Shown: positions 36,101 to 43,667, numbered from the stretch's first letter. The stretch: DNA of 48,236 nucleotides from Verrucomicrobiota bacterium (GCA_016871675.1 VHCN01000021.1:1-48236); one strand, 5' to 3'. A program made the numbers and translations. The notes: generated by a model not told the origin, from the sequence alone.

Positions 36101-37401
36101 GCGCGCGAGGCGAGGAAGAGGCCGTCGAGCGGGACGGCCTGCTTGGACGGGTTGCACAGCTCGACCCACTCGACCCCGCCGCGCGGCGCGAATTGCAGCT
36201 CGTTCAATCGCACGGGTCCGAGAAGTCCGGCTGGACTGGGCATCGCAATGGGCGCGTTCGTCGCGCGCGTGGCCGCGTCGAGCGTCGCCCGCAGCCCGAA
36301 CACGATGTCCGAACTCTGCGGTCCGATCTGGTGCACCTCGACCGCGAGCACGTTTGCGCCGCGCACGAACGCGCTCGCCGGCACCGTGAACACGCCGCGT
36401 TCTTCCTCCGCCGTGCCCACGCCGGCTTCCGCGGGCGTGTCGCGCGCGACCGCACCGGCGGGCATCCGCACGCGCGCGACTTCGCGGCCGTTCAAGTGGA
36501 TCACCGCGCCGTCGTCGAGGAACGCATCGAATGTGACCTGCCCTTTCGACGTGTCCCCATTGAACACAAAGGCGCGCCGGAAATAATACGCGAGCGGCCC
36601 GGGCTGCAGCCGTGTGCGCAGTCCCGGCGCGGGAATCTCGACCCCTGCGAACCCGAGCAGGCCCGCGCCCTGCGGCCACGCCGCGTCGTTGAAGTTCGCT
36701 TCGCGCCATCGCGAATCCACCGGCGCGGCCGCGCCCCAGTAACGCCACGAGTCCGTGAATTCGAGCAGGCGCGTGCCCGCGGCGTTTGTCCCAGGTGCGG
36801 AGCTTCGCGCCGTCTCGGCCGTGCCCGGCGGAGGTTCGAAGCCCGGCGTGCCGAGCGGCCGCGCGCTCACGCTCCAGTTGCGCCAGTCGTCCACGCGCTT
36901 GTTGCTGTCGCGCAGCACGAGCGTGTGGCCCGTGCCCTTCGCCGCGGGCGACCACCGGCCGCGGTCGGACCACTGCACGGTGCAGACCGTGACGCCATTC
37001 CGGTCCTTGAGCGAGAGCCGGTCTCCCGCGGGCAGGAGCCGCCCCGTCCACGGCCCGAAGACGCGCGCGTTGGGCGGCAGATTCGTGTAGGCCGCGCGCA
37101 TGGCCTCGGGCGTCGCGCTGGAAACCACGATGCGTTCGAAGGCGCGGAGGAAGGACGCGCCCGCGTTGGTCGCGTTAAAATCCGGGAACGCGAAATCAAT
37201 CGAGCCGGTGAGCCGCCAGTTCGCGATGTCGAACGGCGTCGCCGTCTGGTTCCACACCTCGACCCACGCCGGCTGCCCGCGCGGCGGGTCGTGCATGACT
37301 TCGGTAAGGACGACCTGGTCGGCGCCCGCGGTGAAGCGAAGCGCGCACACCGCCGCGAGGGCCGCGGCGCGGCGAAGCCGGCGCTGGAACAGCGGATTCA
37401 A
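33160..37401 (-). CDS. Giant secreted lamin-tail-domain/CotH-like protein
   Basis: A 1413-residue exported protein. From a TTG start at 37401, FQRRLRRAAALAAVCALRFTAGA is a good signal peptide. Three lamin-tail domains can be seen: about 25-165 (VVLTEVMHDPPRGQPAWVEV), about 400-500 (VRLNELQFAPRGGVEWVEL) and about 540-650 (IVINELFFDPP, FIELYNRGRAPVNLGGWAF). A galactose-binding-like domain lies between the first two (YYFRRAFVF, VIHLNGREVARVRMP). The C-terminal 500 residues have the CotH-kinase-like region (RGHTKFTYDNDADGG, NEFIRVVLNGWATLFREE, MFLHWDSDLGFDANGSFWGG). Such proteins occur in Verrucomicrobia surface or exoenzyme systems; their targets are unknown. The frame is open to 37656, but that part overlaps the divergent methyltransferase. 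A -10-like TACGGT precedes the TTG by 15 bases. Confidence 0.8.
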   Translation of the reverse strand: MNPLFQRRLRRAAALAAVCALRFTAGADQVVLTEVMHDPPRGQPAWVEVWNQTATPFDIANWRLTGSIDFAFPDFNATNAGASFLRAFERIVVSSATPEAMRAAYTNLPPNARVFGPWTGRLLPAGDRLSLKDRNGVTVCTVQWSDRGRWSPAAKGTGHTLVLRDSNKRVDDWRNWSVSARPLGTPGFEPPPGTAETARSSAPGTNAAGTRLLEFTDSWRYWGAAAPVDSRWREANFNDAAWPQGAGLLGFAGVEIPAPGLRTRLQPGPLAYYFRRAFVFNGDTSKGQVTFDAFLDDGAVIHLNGREVARVRMPAGAVARDTPAEAGVGTAEEERGVFTVPASAFVRGANVLAVEVHQIGPQSSDIVFGLRATLDAATRATNAPIAMPSPAGLLGPVRLNELQFAPRGGVEWVELCNPSKQAVPLDGLFLASRADFADKVPLGGTLAAGACRSWAAPFYTRDNEITLFIVDAGGCVRDAETFVQPRAGRNVQAFPDGAKEWFAGDKPTRDATNHPSRQTDIVINELFFDPPYPHKKLGFIELYNRGRAPVNLGGWAFTEGVSFTFPRGAKLAPGAFLVVAQDASRLRGVHGNIEATGNFSGRLDHDGDLVRLVDDRGNLADEVDFRVGGDWPELTRGGGSSMELLHPALDNARASAWRDSDESAKSEWREFKCSGIYQQLRADGAPADFKELHFHLVGDAHIALRHIQLLKNGEGTNLLANAGRLSTNGTGANGWLAQGNHWASFATNGELHLVADGHGDNRPNRAELDCPAIERGQRYELRFEARWVSGTPRLIAQSWDHSLGDSFLIAPPMALGTPGRPNSRQLAAPPPQVDDLRHSPAVPKSRDAVKITARVAGAVPLAPGAVRLFHRADSDAGNLPWESKPMFDDGTNGDELADDGVFTAELTEHRANGRVVQFFVEAGEPAAGTRLPRRGAAWPAMFVVDDRAVPRDLRVARYVVSAYDYGAINNGASAKYAGRFPRLSNHYFNCTFIHDERDIFYGGEVRTAGSPWTRGGDLSRGKLKLPRDRPFRGHTKFTYDNDADGGNRFHNRITRYWLYLLGEPASENEFIRVVLNGWATLFREETEPVGNEFLDRIFPRGRNGDLYRIDDEWWFTDGWGQAPQDANWVYKGTDHAIRYRTEWMKRTNEAEDDFTALVGLFKLISDPKSTREQIERVLDPESLAKTIAVRGYIGDWDTFVMHRGKNGYFYRRPTDGRFMFLHWDSDLGFDANGSFWGGRVEWWVNKPWNRRLWAGYMVEMLDNYTKNSARFNAWLQAEEDASASFTVDANQYRNFAAVREGKALGALGPNARLAFSLATTNGVPIPNPPAPVSTHEESVTLRGVAPYGVVHVFVASRPTQRAEWPGDTAWILPRVALSPGENTFTIIGANQWGRTLRDLKVTVVRTNGIPGGR

Positions 37402-37499
37402 GGGCGAACGGCTCACACCGTAGGCGCGAGACTCCGTGCCGTCGAGCCAACTCGATCCGTGCTGGACGAATCCTACGTCCACGAAGCATCGTGACCGGC

Positions 37500-38279
37500 A
37501 TGGAACTGGACCCCATCCAACAAGCCGCGCAGGAGCAGTTTGGCAGGCGCAGCCATCGCTGCGGCGCGGGGCACGTGTTGGAAAACGTGTCCGACGTGCA
37601 GGCGGCGGTTCCCTGGCTCGAACTCGCGCCCGGCTCGCGTGTGCTCGATGTCGCATGCGGCGCGGGCCACACGGGACTTTACTTCGCGTCGCTCGGCCAC
37701 CGCGTCACGCTCGCGGACAGCGCGGCGCCGAGGCTCGAGCGGGCAAAAGCCGAGGCCTTCGAACGCGGGTTGGACGTCGAAACGCGCCGGCACGCGGCGG
37801 AGGAACTGCCGTATGCCGGCGCGAGCTTCGACCTCGTCAGTTGCCGTGTCGCCGCGCACCACTTCCGTTCGCCGGAGAAGTTCGTGCGCGAGTCCGCGCG
37901 TGTGCTGCGCGTGGGCGGGCGCTTCCTGCTCATTGACGGCAGCGTGGAGGACGGCGAGCCCGAGGCGGAGGCGTGGATGCACCGCGTCGAAAAGCTCCGC
38001 GACCCGAGCCACAACCGCCTGCTCACACCGGGCGCGTGGGCCCGACTGTGCGAAGCGGCCGGGTTGCGCGTGGCTTTCGCCGGATTGCACGGCTTCAAGA
38101 TGCCTGACCTTGAATCGTATTTCGAATCCGCCGCCACGCCGCCGGAAAACCGCGCGCGCGTGCGCGACCTCGTCGCCAACGCCCCGGAGGCCGCGCTGCG
38201 TGTCTTTCGGGTGTCGGACGAAGACAGCTCGATCGTCTGGTGGGGGCAGCGGCTCACCCTGGTGGCGCGGAAGCCGTAG
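37500..38279 (+). CDS. Class I SAM-dependent methyltransferase
   Basis: A 259-residue methyltransferase of the UbiE/Methyltransf_11 type. Motif I is VLDVACGAGHTGLYFASLG, motif II is VTLADSA, and motif IV-V are FDLVSCRVAAHHF and FVRESARVLRVGGRFLLIDG. The N-terminal helices (QQAAQEQFGRRSHRCGAGHV) form a cap region. A GTG at 37491 could add three residues. The acceptor substrate is unknown; the MenG/UbiE group methylates quinone precursors, but many relatives do not, and no quinone genes lie nearby. It is divergent from the LTD/CotH gene and its stop lies 10 bases from that of the ceramidase-like gene. Confidence 0.85.
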   Translation: MELDPIQQAAQEQFGRRSHRCGAGHVLENVSDVQAAVPWLELAPGSRVLDVACGAGHTGLYFASLGHRVTLADSAAPRLERAKAEAFERGLDVETRRHAAEELPYAGASFDLVSCRVAAHHFRSPEKFVRESARVLRVGGRFLLIDGSVEDGEPEAEAWMHRVEKLRDPSHNRLLTPGAWARLCEAAGLRVAFAGLHGFKMPDLESYFESAATPPENRARVRDLVANAPEAALRVFRVSDEDSSIVWWGQRLTLVARKP

Positions 38280-38289
38280 CCACCGACGA

Positions 38290-39660
38290 TCACTTCGCGA
38301 GCAGGCGCTTGTTCAGTTCGTGGACCGTGTCCACGATTCTCTCCTCGAGCGTCAGCGCCCACGGCCCGGGGTGCGTGGCACTGAACCGCATCGCGCCCCC
38401 GGCCTCGTAGCCGCCTTCCTCACGGACGCGGCGGCTCGGGATGTAAGCCATCACGTCGTTGGAGTAGCCGGCGACCCACACGCTCGCCGCGCCCGCGCCG
38501 AGCTCCTTTTTGAGCCGCGTCGCGTAGTCCACCACCACCTCGCCGCCCAGCGCCACAAGCGCGAGGTCGTTGCCGAAACGCACCACTTGCACGGGATACG
38601 GATACGTCGCCGGCAGCGTCCCGCCCTCGTCGAGCTTCGCGAGCATCCGCTCGGCGTGCTGCTTCTCGTAGCGGTCCTTCGAGTCGAGGCGCTTCGTGAA
38701 CTCGTCGCGAGTCGGCAGCGGCGCGTAGGCGATGTCAATCGTCGCGAACGCCGCGCGCAGGTTGCCCGCGAGCGGCTTCGGCTTCGGCAACAGCGCGGCG
38801 CCGACCGCCGTGGCCAGCGTGCGGCCGTGTTGTTTCGCGAGGTCCACGGTGCCGCGCGGATACGGGTTCTGGTCGCCGCCGCAGCCCGTCATGAAGAGCG
38901 CGGTGACGCCCGGGTTGTCCGCCTCGATGAACTCCTGCGCGAATCCCGCGTAGTCGCCACTGAACTTGTAGAGCGCGAGCGTCGTGTTGTGGCACGCATA
39001 GCCGAAGAGCACCGCGCGCAGCGTGCCGTCCGCGGCGTCCACGCGCAGCACCGGCACGTCGTGGTCCACGGGACCGTCGGGATTCGGGCTGTTCGCGTAG
39101 CCGGTCGGCGTCGGCAGGCGGCGGTTCATCGCGAAGCCGCAGCGGGCGCGCGTGAAGCCGACCCTCGCGGGCGCGCCCGCCGCCAGCGCGTCGCCGATGA
39201 GCTTGAACAACTTGGTCTCCAGCTCCACGCCGTAGCGTTCGCCGAGCGTGCTCGGTTTGAACTCGCCGTCGTCCGCGGGCGCGCGCCCGACGCGGAACTC
39301 CGGCCCGCTGTGCGTGTGCGAGGCGTTGAGAAGCAGTCCCTCCGGCGGGAGATTGAATGTGTCTTTCAACCGCTTCTCCAAGCCGAGCCGCAGCGAGCGC
39401 GGCACGCCGATGAGATCAAGCGTGACGAAAACGATTCGCGCCCCGCCGGCGTCCTCGATCGCGAGCGCCTTGGCGCGGAGTTCGTTGAAGGAGCCGCTCG
39501 AAGTGTTGGTGCGGCTTGCGTAGCCGGCCATCCACATGTTCGTGCCGGGGGTGATGACGACCGTGGCGACGCCGGCCTTCCACGGCGCCGGTGCGGGCCC
39601 GGCAGCGGACGCAGCAAACGTGGCGAACAGGCAAAGCACGAAGCGCAAATGGGGTTTCAT
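38290..39660 (-). CDS. Neutral/alkaline ceramidase-like secreted hydrolase
   Basis: A 456-residue protein with a signal peptide (MKPHLRFVLCLFATFAASAAG) and the N-terminal domain of neutral/alkaline non-lysosomal ceramidase: AGVATVVITP, MAGYASRT, NASHTHSGPE (zinc-ligand histidines), FGYACHNTTL (zinc-ligand region) and FMTGCGGDQNPYPRG near the catalytic loop. True ceramidases have a GDVSPN catalytic serine; here the equivalent stretch reads GDQNPYP, without the serine, so ceramide hydrolysis is not assured. The C-terminal Ig-like domain of full-length ceramidases is absent, as in most PVC relatives, which are annotated only by homology. A promoter-like TGGACA, 17 bases, CAAACT lies 8 bases before the ATG. 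Confidence 0.85.
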   Translation of the reverse strand: MKPHLRFVLCLFATFAASAAGPAPAPWKAGVATVVITPGTNMWMAGYASRTNTSSGSFNELRAKALAIEDAGGARIVFVTLDLIGVPRSLRLGLEKRLKDTFNLPPEGLLLNASHTHSGPEFRVGRAPADDGEFKPSTLGERYGVELETKLFKLIGDALAAGAPARVGFTRARCGFAMNRRLPTPTGYANSPNPDGPVDHDVPVLRVDAADGTLRAVLFGYACHNTTLALYKFSGDYAGFAQEFIEADNPGVTALFMTGCGGDQNPYPRGTVDLAKQHGRTLATAVGAALLPKPKPLAGNLRAAFATIDIAYAPLPTRDEFTKRLDSKDRYEKQHAERMLAKLDEGGTLPATYPYPVQVVRFGNDLALVALGGEVVVDYATRLKKELGAGAASVWVAGYSNDVMAYIPSRRVREEGGYEAGGAMRFSATHPGPWALTLEERIVDTVHELNKRLLAK

Positions 39661-39668
39661 GATGACCG

Positions 39669-39697
39669 AGTTTGAAACGGACGCGCCGGGATGTCCA
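39669..39697 (-). promoter_or_regulatory. Promoter of the ceramidase-like gene (leaderless type)
   Basis: On the minus strand TGGACA (39697-39692) and CAAACT (39674-39669) are 17 bases apart, with the ATG at 39660 after 8 bases. Confidence 0.4.
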
Positions 39698-39754
39698 CTC
39701 CGCCAGTCGTGAGTGTGAACCTCATCCAGCTGATTCGAGTTTCCCGTCACTCCT

Positions 39755-39815
39755 CACCCGCCCTTCGGGCACCCTCTCCCCTCGTCCGACAAGGGGAGAG
39801 AGATGGGGCGAGAGG
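39755..39815. repeat. Dispersed-type intergenic palindromic repeat
   Basis: CTCTCCCCTCGTC (39774-39786) and GACAAGGGGAGAG (39788-39800) form a 13-base stem with one mismatch, preceded by GCCCTTCGGGC and followed by a GAGATGGGGCGAGAGG tail. The arrangement resembles the 'CCCTCTCCCC...GGGGAGAG' repeats scattered between genes in many GC-rich bacteria. It sits in the 290-base gap between comEC and the ceramidase-like gene. Confidence 0.6.
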
Positions 39816-39930
39816 TGTCGAGCGACTGAACACAGGGACTCGCGGCCTGAAGCGCTTCCGTGAGCGTGCGGCTGACCGCGAAGCACCTTCGCACCGCGTG
39901 GGAGGAGCCCGGCAACCGCGGGCCATCGGA

Positions 39931-39945
39931 GGCAGGCATCCTGCC
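39931..39945. repeat. GGCAGG-CAT-CCTGCC palindrome just after comEC
   Basis: GGCAGG and CCTGCC form a perfect 6-base stem with a 3-base loop, 5 bases past the comEC stop. The flanking CTGTCGCTACC on the right is the type of sequence carried with this motif elsewhere in PVC genomes (recalled, not searched). It may stabilise or end the comEC transcript. Confidence 0.5.
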
Positions 39946-39950
39946 TGTCG

Positions 39951-42365
39951 CTACCAATTCACCGCCGGCCGGCCGGGGGCGCGGACGGTGACTCCACCAG
40001 GCTTCACTTCAATCACCGTCGTCCCGTCCGCCGTTGCGATGAACAGCGGGACACCGTCGCTGGCGAGACGGTCGCGCAGCTGCTTCGGGGCGCGGCGCTG
40101 AGCCGGATACTCGCTGTCCTGAAGCACAATCGCCCGCGGCTTCACGGCGTCGAGCAGCGCAACCGCCAGCGGCTCGCCCTGCGTCGGCATGCCGGCGACG
40201 ACGATGGCCGCGCGCAAGTCCTGCCCGCTGTCGAGCAGCGCGAGCTGGCCAGGCTTGCCGAGGTCGGAGAGCAACAGCACGCGGGTGCCGTGGAATTCGC
40301 CGCGCAGCACGAGCGCGCTGTCGTCGCCCTGCGTGAATCTCTCCGTTCCTTCCGGGTGGAGCACGGTCCAGCCGGACACGGTGTCGCCGCGCTTCACTTG
40401 TCGCCAGCGGCCGGGCGAACTTTCAAGCGAGGCCGCAATGCCCCGATACGCCGGCGACCTGAACCGCACGCCGCTTGTGACCACGCCGACGGGTTGGAAC
40501 ACGGCGGCGATGTTCGTGAACCCGCCGACATTCCGGAGATCACCGTGCGTGAGGGCGAGCGTCGTCACACGGTTCGCGCCCTGCCCGCGGAGGAACGGCT
40601 TCACGATGAAATTCGCCGCGCCCTCCGCGCCGGTATCCACCAGCAAATCGTCCGCGCTCCCCGGCGCATCGGCAAAGATCGCGTTGGCACCCGCCAGCAC
40701 GGTGATCTTCGCCGTCGCCCGTTCGCGGAGGAGCCCCGCGCCCCAGCACACCACGAGCAGCGCGACCGCCACGGCGACGCGCCGCCGCCGCCCGGGCGCG
40801 AACAGCCAGCCGCTCACCGTAAGCATCACGAGCGCATAAAACGCGATGAACTCAAACGCCGTCGGCGGGCGCGTGTAAGTCCACGCGCCGGGCAGCGTCG
40901 CGGTCCACTCGCTGACGCGCACCATGAGCGACATCCAGAGCCACGCGCTGTGGTTGAAGAGCTCCGTGAGCCACGGCAGCCAGCCGCCGCACACGAGCGC
41001 GCCGAGGTTCGCCATGAGCGCCAACGCGCTGAGCGGCACGACGAGCACGTTCGCGACGAGGCTCCCGGGGGTGAACAGGTGGAAGTAATACGCCGTGAGC
41101 GGCAGCGACCCGAGCCACGCCGCGAGCGATGTCGCGATACTTGACGCCAGCCAGTGCAGCGGACGGTCCAGCATGCGCCGCCAGCGCGGACGCAGTTCAT
41201 CCGGCAGCATCGGGTCGTGCTTGAGCCATTTCCAAGACCGCTCCTCGAACGGCGGCACCAGCAGCGCGATGCTCAGCACGACGAAGAACGAGAGCTGGAA
41301 GCTCGCCTGGAAGAGCTGCTCCGGCTGCCACACGAGGATGATGACGCCCGCCGCTGCGAGCGAGTTGAGCAAGTCGCCCGGCCGGCGCAGCGACCAGCCG
41401 GCGATGATGACGGTCATCATGATGGTCGAGCGGATCGCGCTCGCCTGCCAGCCCGTCGCCCCGGTGTAAAACCAGATGAGCGGCACCACCACCAGCCCGC
41501 ACCACGCGCGCGGCACCTGCGCCACGCGCAGCAGCGCCACGAGGATTCCCGCGATGAGCGCGATGTGCAGCCCGCTGATGGCGAAGATGTGCATCGTGCC
41601 CGAACGCATGAACGGCTCGCTGACTTCGTCCGTGAGCGCGGTCTTCCACCCGAGCGTCATCGCCCAGAGGAGCCGCAACGATTCGTCCTCGGCGGCCAGC
41701 CCGCGCGCCAGCGTGCGTTGCGCCCAGTTGAAGAACCGGTCCGTCATCGGCGGCGCAGGCGCGGCGGCGGCGGGCGCGAGCCGCCAGTCGTTCGTGCCCT
41801 TCGTGTCGAGCTGGAAGTGAATGCCCAGCCAGCGCAGGTGCTCGCGATAGTCGAACAGCCCTTGAGCCGCCGCCGCCTTCGGGCGATGCAGCACGCCGAA
41901 CGCCTCGACGCCGCGCCCGCCGAAGAACGCCCCGTCCATCGCGCCGGGAGTCGTCACCGCCACGCGGCCGGTGGCGGGAAGCCACGCCCCGTCGCGGCGA
42001 AGTTCCGTGACCTCGATGACGGCATGCGTGCGGACGGCCTCTTCCTCGTGCTGGATGAACACGCGGTGCTTCGGCGTTTCGGCAAGCGAGCCGCGAAGCG
42101 CGACGAGTTCGGCCGCGGACCCGGCCGCCGCGCGCAGGTCGTGCCGCGAGAGAATGGCCGTGCGCGAGGTGAGATTCGCGCAACCGGCGGCGACGAGCAG
42201 CGGCCAGAGCAGCCGGGCGCGCCATGAGGCCCGCGCCAGCGCGAGCGACGCGATGAGCGCGCCGGCCGTGATCAGCCACCACAGCGGGAGTTCCACCGGA
42301 CACGCCCGCGCCGCGAGCACGCCGCCCGCGTAAGCGAGCGCGATGGGAACGAGCGGGCGTTTCAT
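39951..42365 (-). CDS. comEC: ComEC/Rec2-family DNA-uptake channel protein
   Basis: An 804-residue protein with the three ComEC parts: an N-terminal membrane region and OB-like domain (about 1-230), the competence channel (about 240-540, with SGTMHIFAISGLHIALIAG and WFYTGATGWQASAIRSTIMM), and a C-terminal metallo-beta-lactamase-like domain (about 590-800). The start is the ATG at 42365, overlapping the vanZ stop as ATGA. In the last domain the metal motif HxHxDH is not kept: the equivalent is LTHGDLRNVGGF, and the usual VGQGD opening is LAGANAIFADAP. The channel would move single-stranded DNA into the cytoplasm. The nuclease part is probably inactive or altered (inference). Confidence 0.88.
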   Translation of the reverse strand: MKRPLVPIALAYAGGVLAARACPVELPLWWLITAGALIASLALARASWRARLLWPLLVAAGCANLTSRTAILSRHDLRAAAGSAAELVALRGSLAETPKHRVFIQHEEEAVRTHAVIEVTELRRDGAWLPATGRVAVTTPGAMDGAFFGGRGVEAFGVLHRPKAAAAQGLFDYREHLRWLGIHFQLDTKGTNDWRLAPAAAAPAPPMTDRFFNWAQRTLARGLAAEDESLRLLWAMTLGWKTALTDEVSEPFMRSGTMHIFAISGLHIALIAGILVALLRVAQVPRAWCGLVVVPLIWFYTGATGWQASAIRSTIMMTVIIAGWSLRRPGDLLNSLAAAGVIILVWQPEQLFQASFQLSFFVVLSIALLVPPFEERSWKWLKHDPMLPDELRPRWRRMLDRPLHWLASSIATSLAAWLGSLPLTAYYFHLFTPGSLVANVLVVPLSALALMANLGALVCGGWLPWLTELFNHSAWLWMSLMVRVSEWTATLPGAWTYTRPPTAFEFIAFYALVMLTVSGWLFAPGRRRRVAVAVALLVVCWGAGLLRERATAKITVLAGANAIFADAPGSADDLLVDTGAEGAANFIVKPFLRGQGANRVTTLALTHGDLRNVGGFTNIAAVFQPVGVVTSGVRFRSPAYRGIAASLESSPGRWRQVKRGDTVSGWTVLHPEGTERFTQGDDSALVLRGEFHGTRVLLLSDLGKPGQLALLDSGQDLRAAIVVAGMPTQGEPLAVALLDAVKPRAIVLQDSEYPAQRRAPKQLRDRLASDGVPLFIATADGTTVIEVKPGGVTVRAPGRPAVNW

Positions 42366-42847
42366 TCGCTCCGGCGGTTGACCGTCCCCGGCCACCAGCC
42401 CCGACGCAGGCCGGCGCGCCACAACACCACGAGCCCGAGCGACGCGCCCGCGGCATCGAGCAGCACGTCCCACGCGGAGCCTTCGCGCGACGGGATGAAC
42501 GATTGGTGCCACTCGTCCGTCGCGGCATAGAGCACGGCCACGAGCGCGGATTCACCGGCGGCGCGCCAGTCCCACGGGCGCGTGTCGCCGGGCTGCGGTT
42601 TGCGGCGCGCGCGCCACCAGAGGCACGCGAGCACGGCATACACGGTCACGTGCCCGGTCTTGCGGATGCAGAATTGCACGGCGCGGATGGTGTCGTCGGT
42701 GACTTCCGGCTTGAACCACCGGAGCAGCGGCCCGATGACGCGCGACGTGCGTTGCGCGGACAACGCGCCGGTGGACCCGCCGAAGATGACGGCCATCCAA
42801 AGCACGACCGGGAGCCAATACTTCACGAGGGGATGGAGCCGGGCCAC
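42362..42847 (-). CDS. VanZ-like membrane protein
   Basis: A 161-residue protein with four membrane helices and VanZ-type motifs: WLPVVLWMAVIFGGST, FCIRKTGHVTVYAVLACLWW (KxxHxxxY pattern) and AVLYAATDEWHQSFIPSREGSAWDVLLDAAGASLG (the DExxQ-x-F-x-x-x-R-x-G-x-x-x-D-x-x-x-D pattern of the family). VanZ members are linked to teicoplanin resistance in enterococci, but most bacterial copies have unknown function. The GTG at 42847 is selected since TTGCCC, 17 bases, TCTCAT ends 6 bases before it; a GTG at 42826 is the alternative. Its stop overlaps the comEC ATG in an ATGA. Confidence 0.85.
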   Translation of the reverse strand: MARLHPLVKYWLPVVLWMAVIFGGSTGALSAQRTSRVIGPLLRWFKPEVTDDTIRAVQFCIRKTGHVTVYAVLACLWWRARRKPQPGDTRPWDWRAAGESALVAVLYAATDEWHQSFIPSREGSAWDVLLDAAGASLGLVVLWRAGLRRGWWPGTVNRRSE

Positions 42848-42853
42848 GCCGCG

Positions 42854-42882
42854 ATGAGAGCCACGCCCGTGACATGGGGCAA
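42854..42882 (-). promoter_or_regulatory. Promoter of vanZ-comEC (leaderless type)
   Basis: On the minus strand TTGCCC (42882-42877) and TCTCAT (42859-42854) are 17 bases apart; the GTG at 42847 follows after 6 bases. Confidence 0.55.
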
Positions 42883-42947
42883 TGCAATTCAGGGCTCGCC
42901 TGCCCATTGCGCTTCCCGGCGATGGGACCTTGGGCTTCAATCCCCGC

Positions 42948-43658
42948 GTGGCGACCGCGGATTCCATTCCAGCGTTGCTCGACCGGGGGCTGTGGTTTCC
43001 CGATCCGCGTGAAGCGCGGGAGACGCACGGCCTCGGCGGCATGGTGGCGATCGGCGGCGACTTGCAGCCGGAGCGCCTGCTGCTCGCGTATCGCTCGGGG
43101 ATTTTCCCGTGGACGGTGGATCCGGTGACGTGGTGGTCGCCGGACCCGCGCGCGGTGTTCGAGCTCGACCGGATGCATGTGCCGCGCAGCCTCGCGAGGG
43201 TGATGCGGCGCGGCGCGTTCGAGGTGACGGAGAACCGCGCCTTTCGCGGGGTGATGGAGGGGTGCGCGCGGGCGCGGCGGTCGGGGAATTGGATCAGCCG
43301 CGATTTCATCGAGGCTTACACGCGGCTGCACGAACTCGGCCACGCGCACAGTGTCGAGTGCTGGCAGGACGGCAAACTCGCGGGCGGAATCTACGGCGTG
43401 GCCGTCGGCGGGCTGTTTGCCGGGGAGTCGATGTTCCATCGCGTGAGCGACGCGTCGAAAGTCGCGCTCGTGTCGCTCGCGGCGCGGCTCCGCGAGCGTG
43501 GCTTCACGTTGTTCGACATCCAGATGATGACGGACACGACGGCCCGGTTTGGGGCGGTGGAGATTTCGCGCGACGCGTATCTCGACCGGCTGGCGGCGGC
43601 CGTGCGGGTGCCGTGCGAGTTTGCGACGGGAGGGTCGCCGCGGGCCGGAACCGCATGA
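42948..43658 (+). CDS. aat: Leucyl/phenylalanyl-tRNA-protein transferase
   Basis: A 236-residue Aat, which adds Leu or Phe from aminoacyl-tRNA to N-terminal Lys or Arg of proteins and so marks them for ClpAP in the N-end rule pathway. Motifs: GLWFPDP, MVAIGGDLQPERLLLAYRSGIFPW, TWWSPDPRAVF, WISRDFIEAYTRLHELGHAHSVE, AGGIYGVAVGGLFAGESMF and FDIQMMTDTTARFGAVEI. The GTG at 42948 gives nearly the same length as E. coli Aat (234) and lies 6 bases after a -10-like TTCAAT. The frame is open to an ATG at 42882, which overlaps the divergent vanZ promoter. It converges on ald (stops 10 bases apart). Confidence 0.93.
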   Translation: MATADSIPALLDRGLWFPDPREARETHGLGGMVAIGGDLQPERLLLAYRSGIFPWTVDPVTWWSPDPRAVFELDRMHVPRSLARVMRRGAFEVTENRAFRGVMEGCARARRSGNWISRDFIEAYTRLHELGHAHSVECWQDGKLAGGIYGVAVGGLFAGESMFHRVSDASKVALVSLAARLRERGFTLFDIQMMTDTTARFGAVEISRDAYLDRLAAAVRVPCEFATGGSPRAGTA

Positions 43659-43667
43659 ACGCGGCGC

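Noticed and set aside
34792-37494. A 900-codon open frame on the plus strand opposite the LTD/CotH gene
   Set aside because: Same reason: the minus strand encodes a protein with a signal peptide and domains; the plus-strand product is low-complexity Arg/Ala/Val/Glu.
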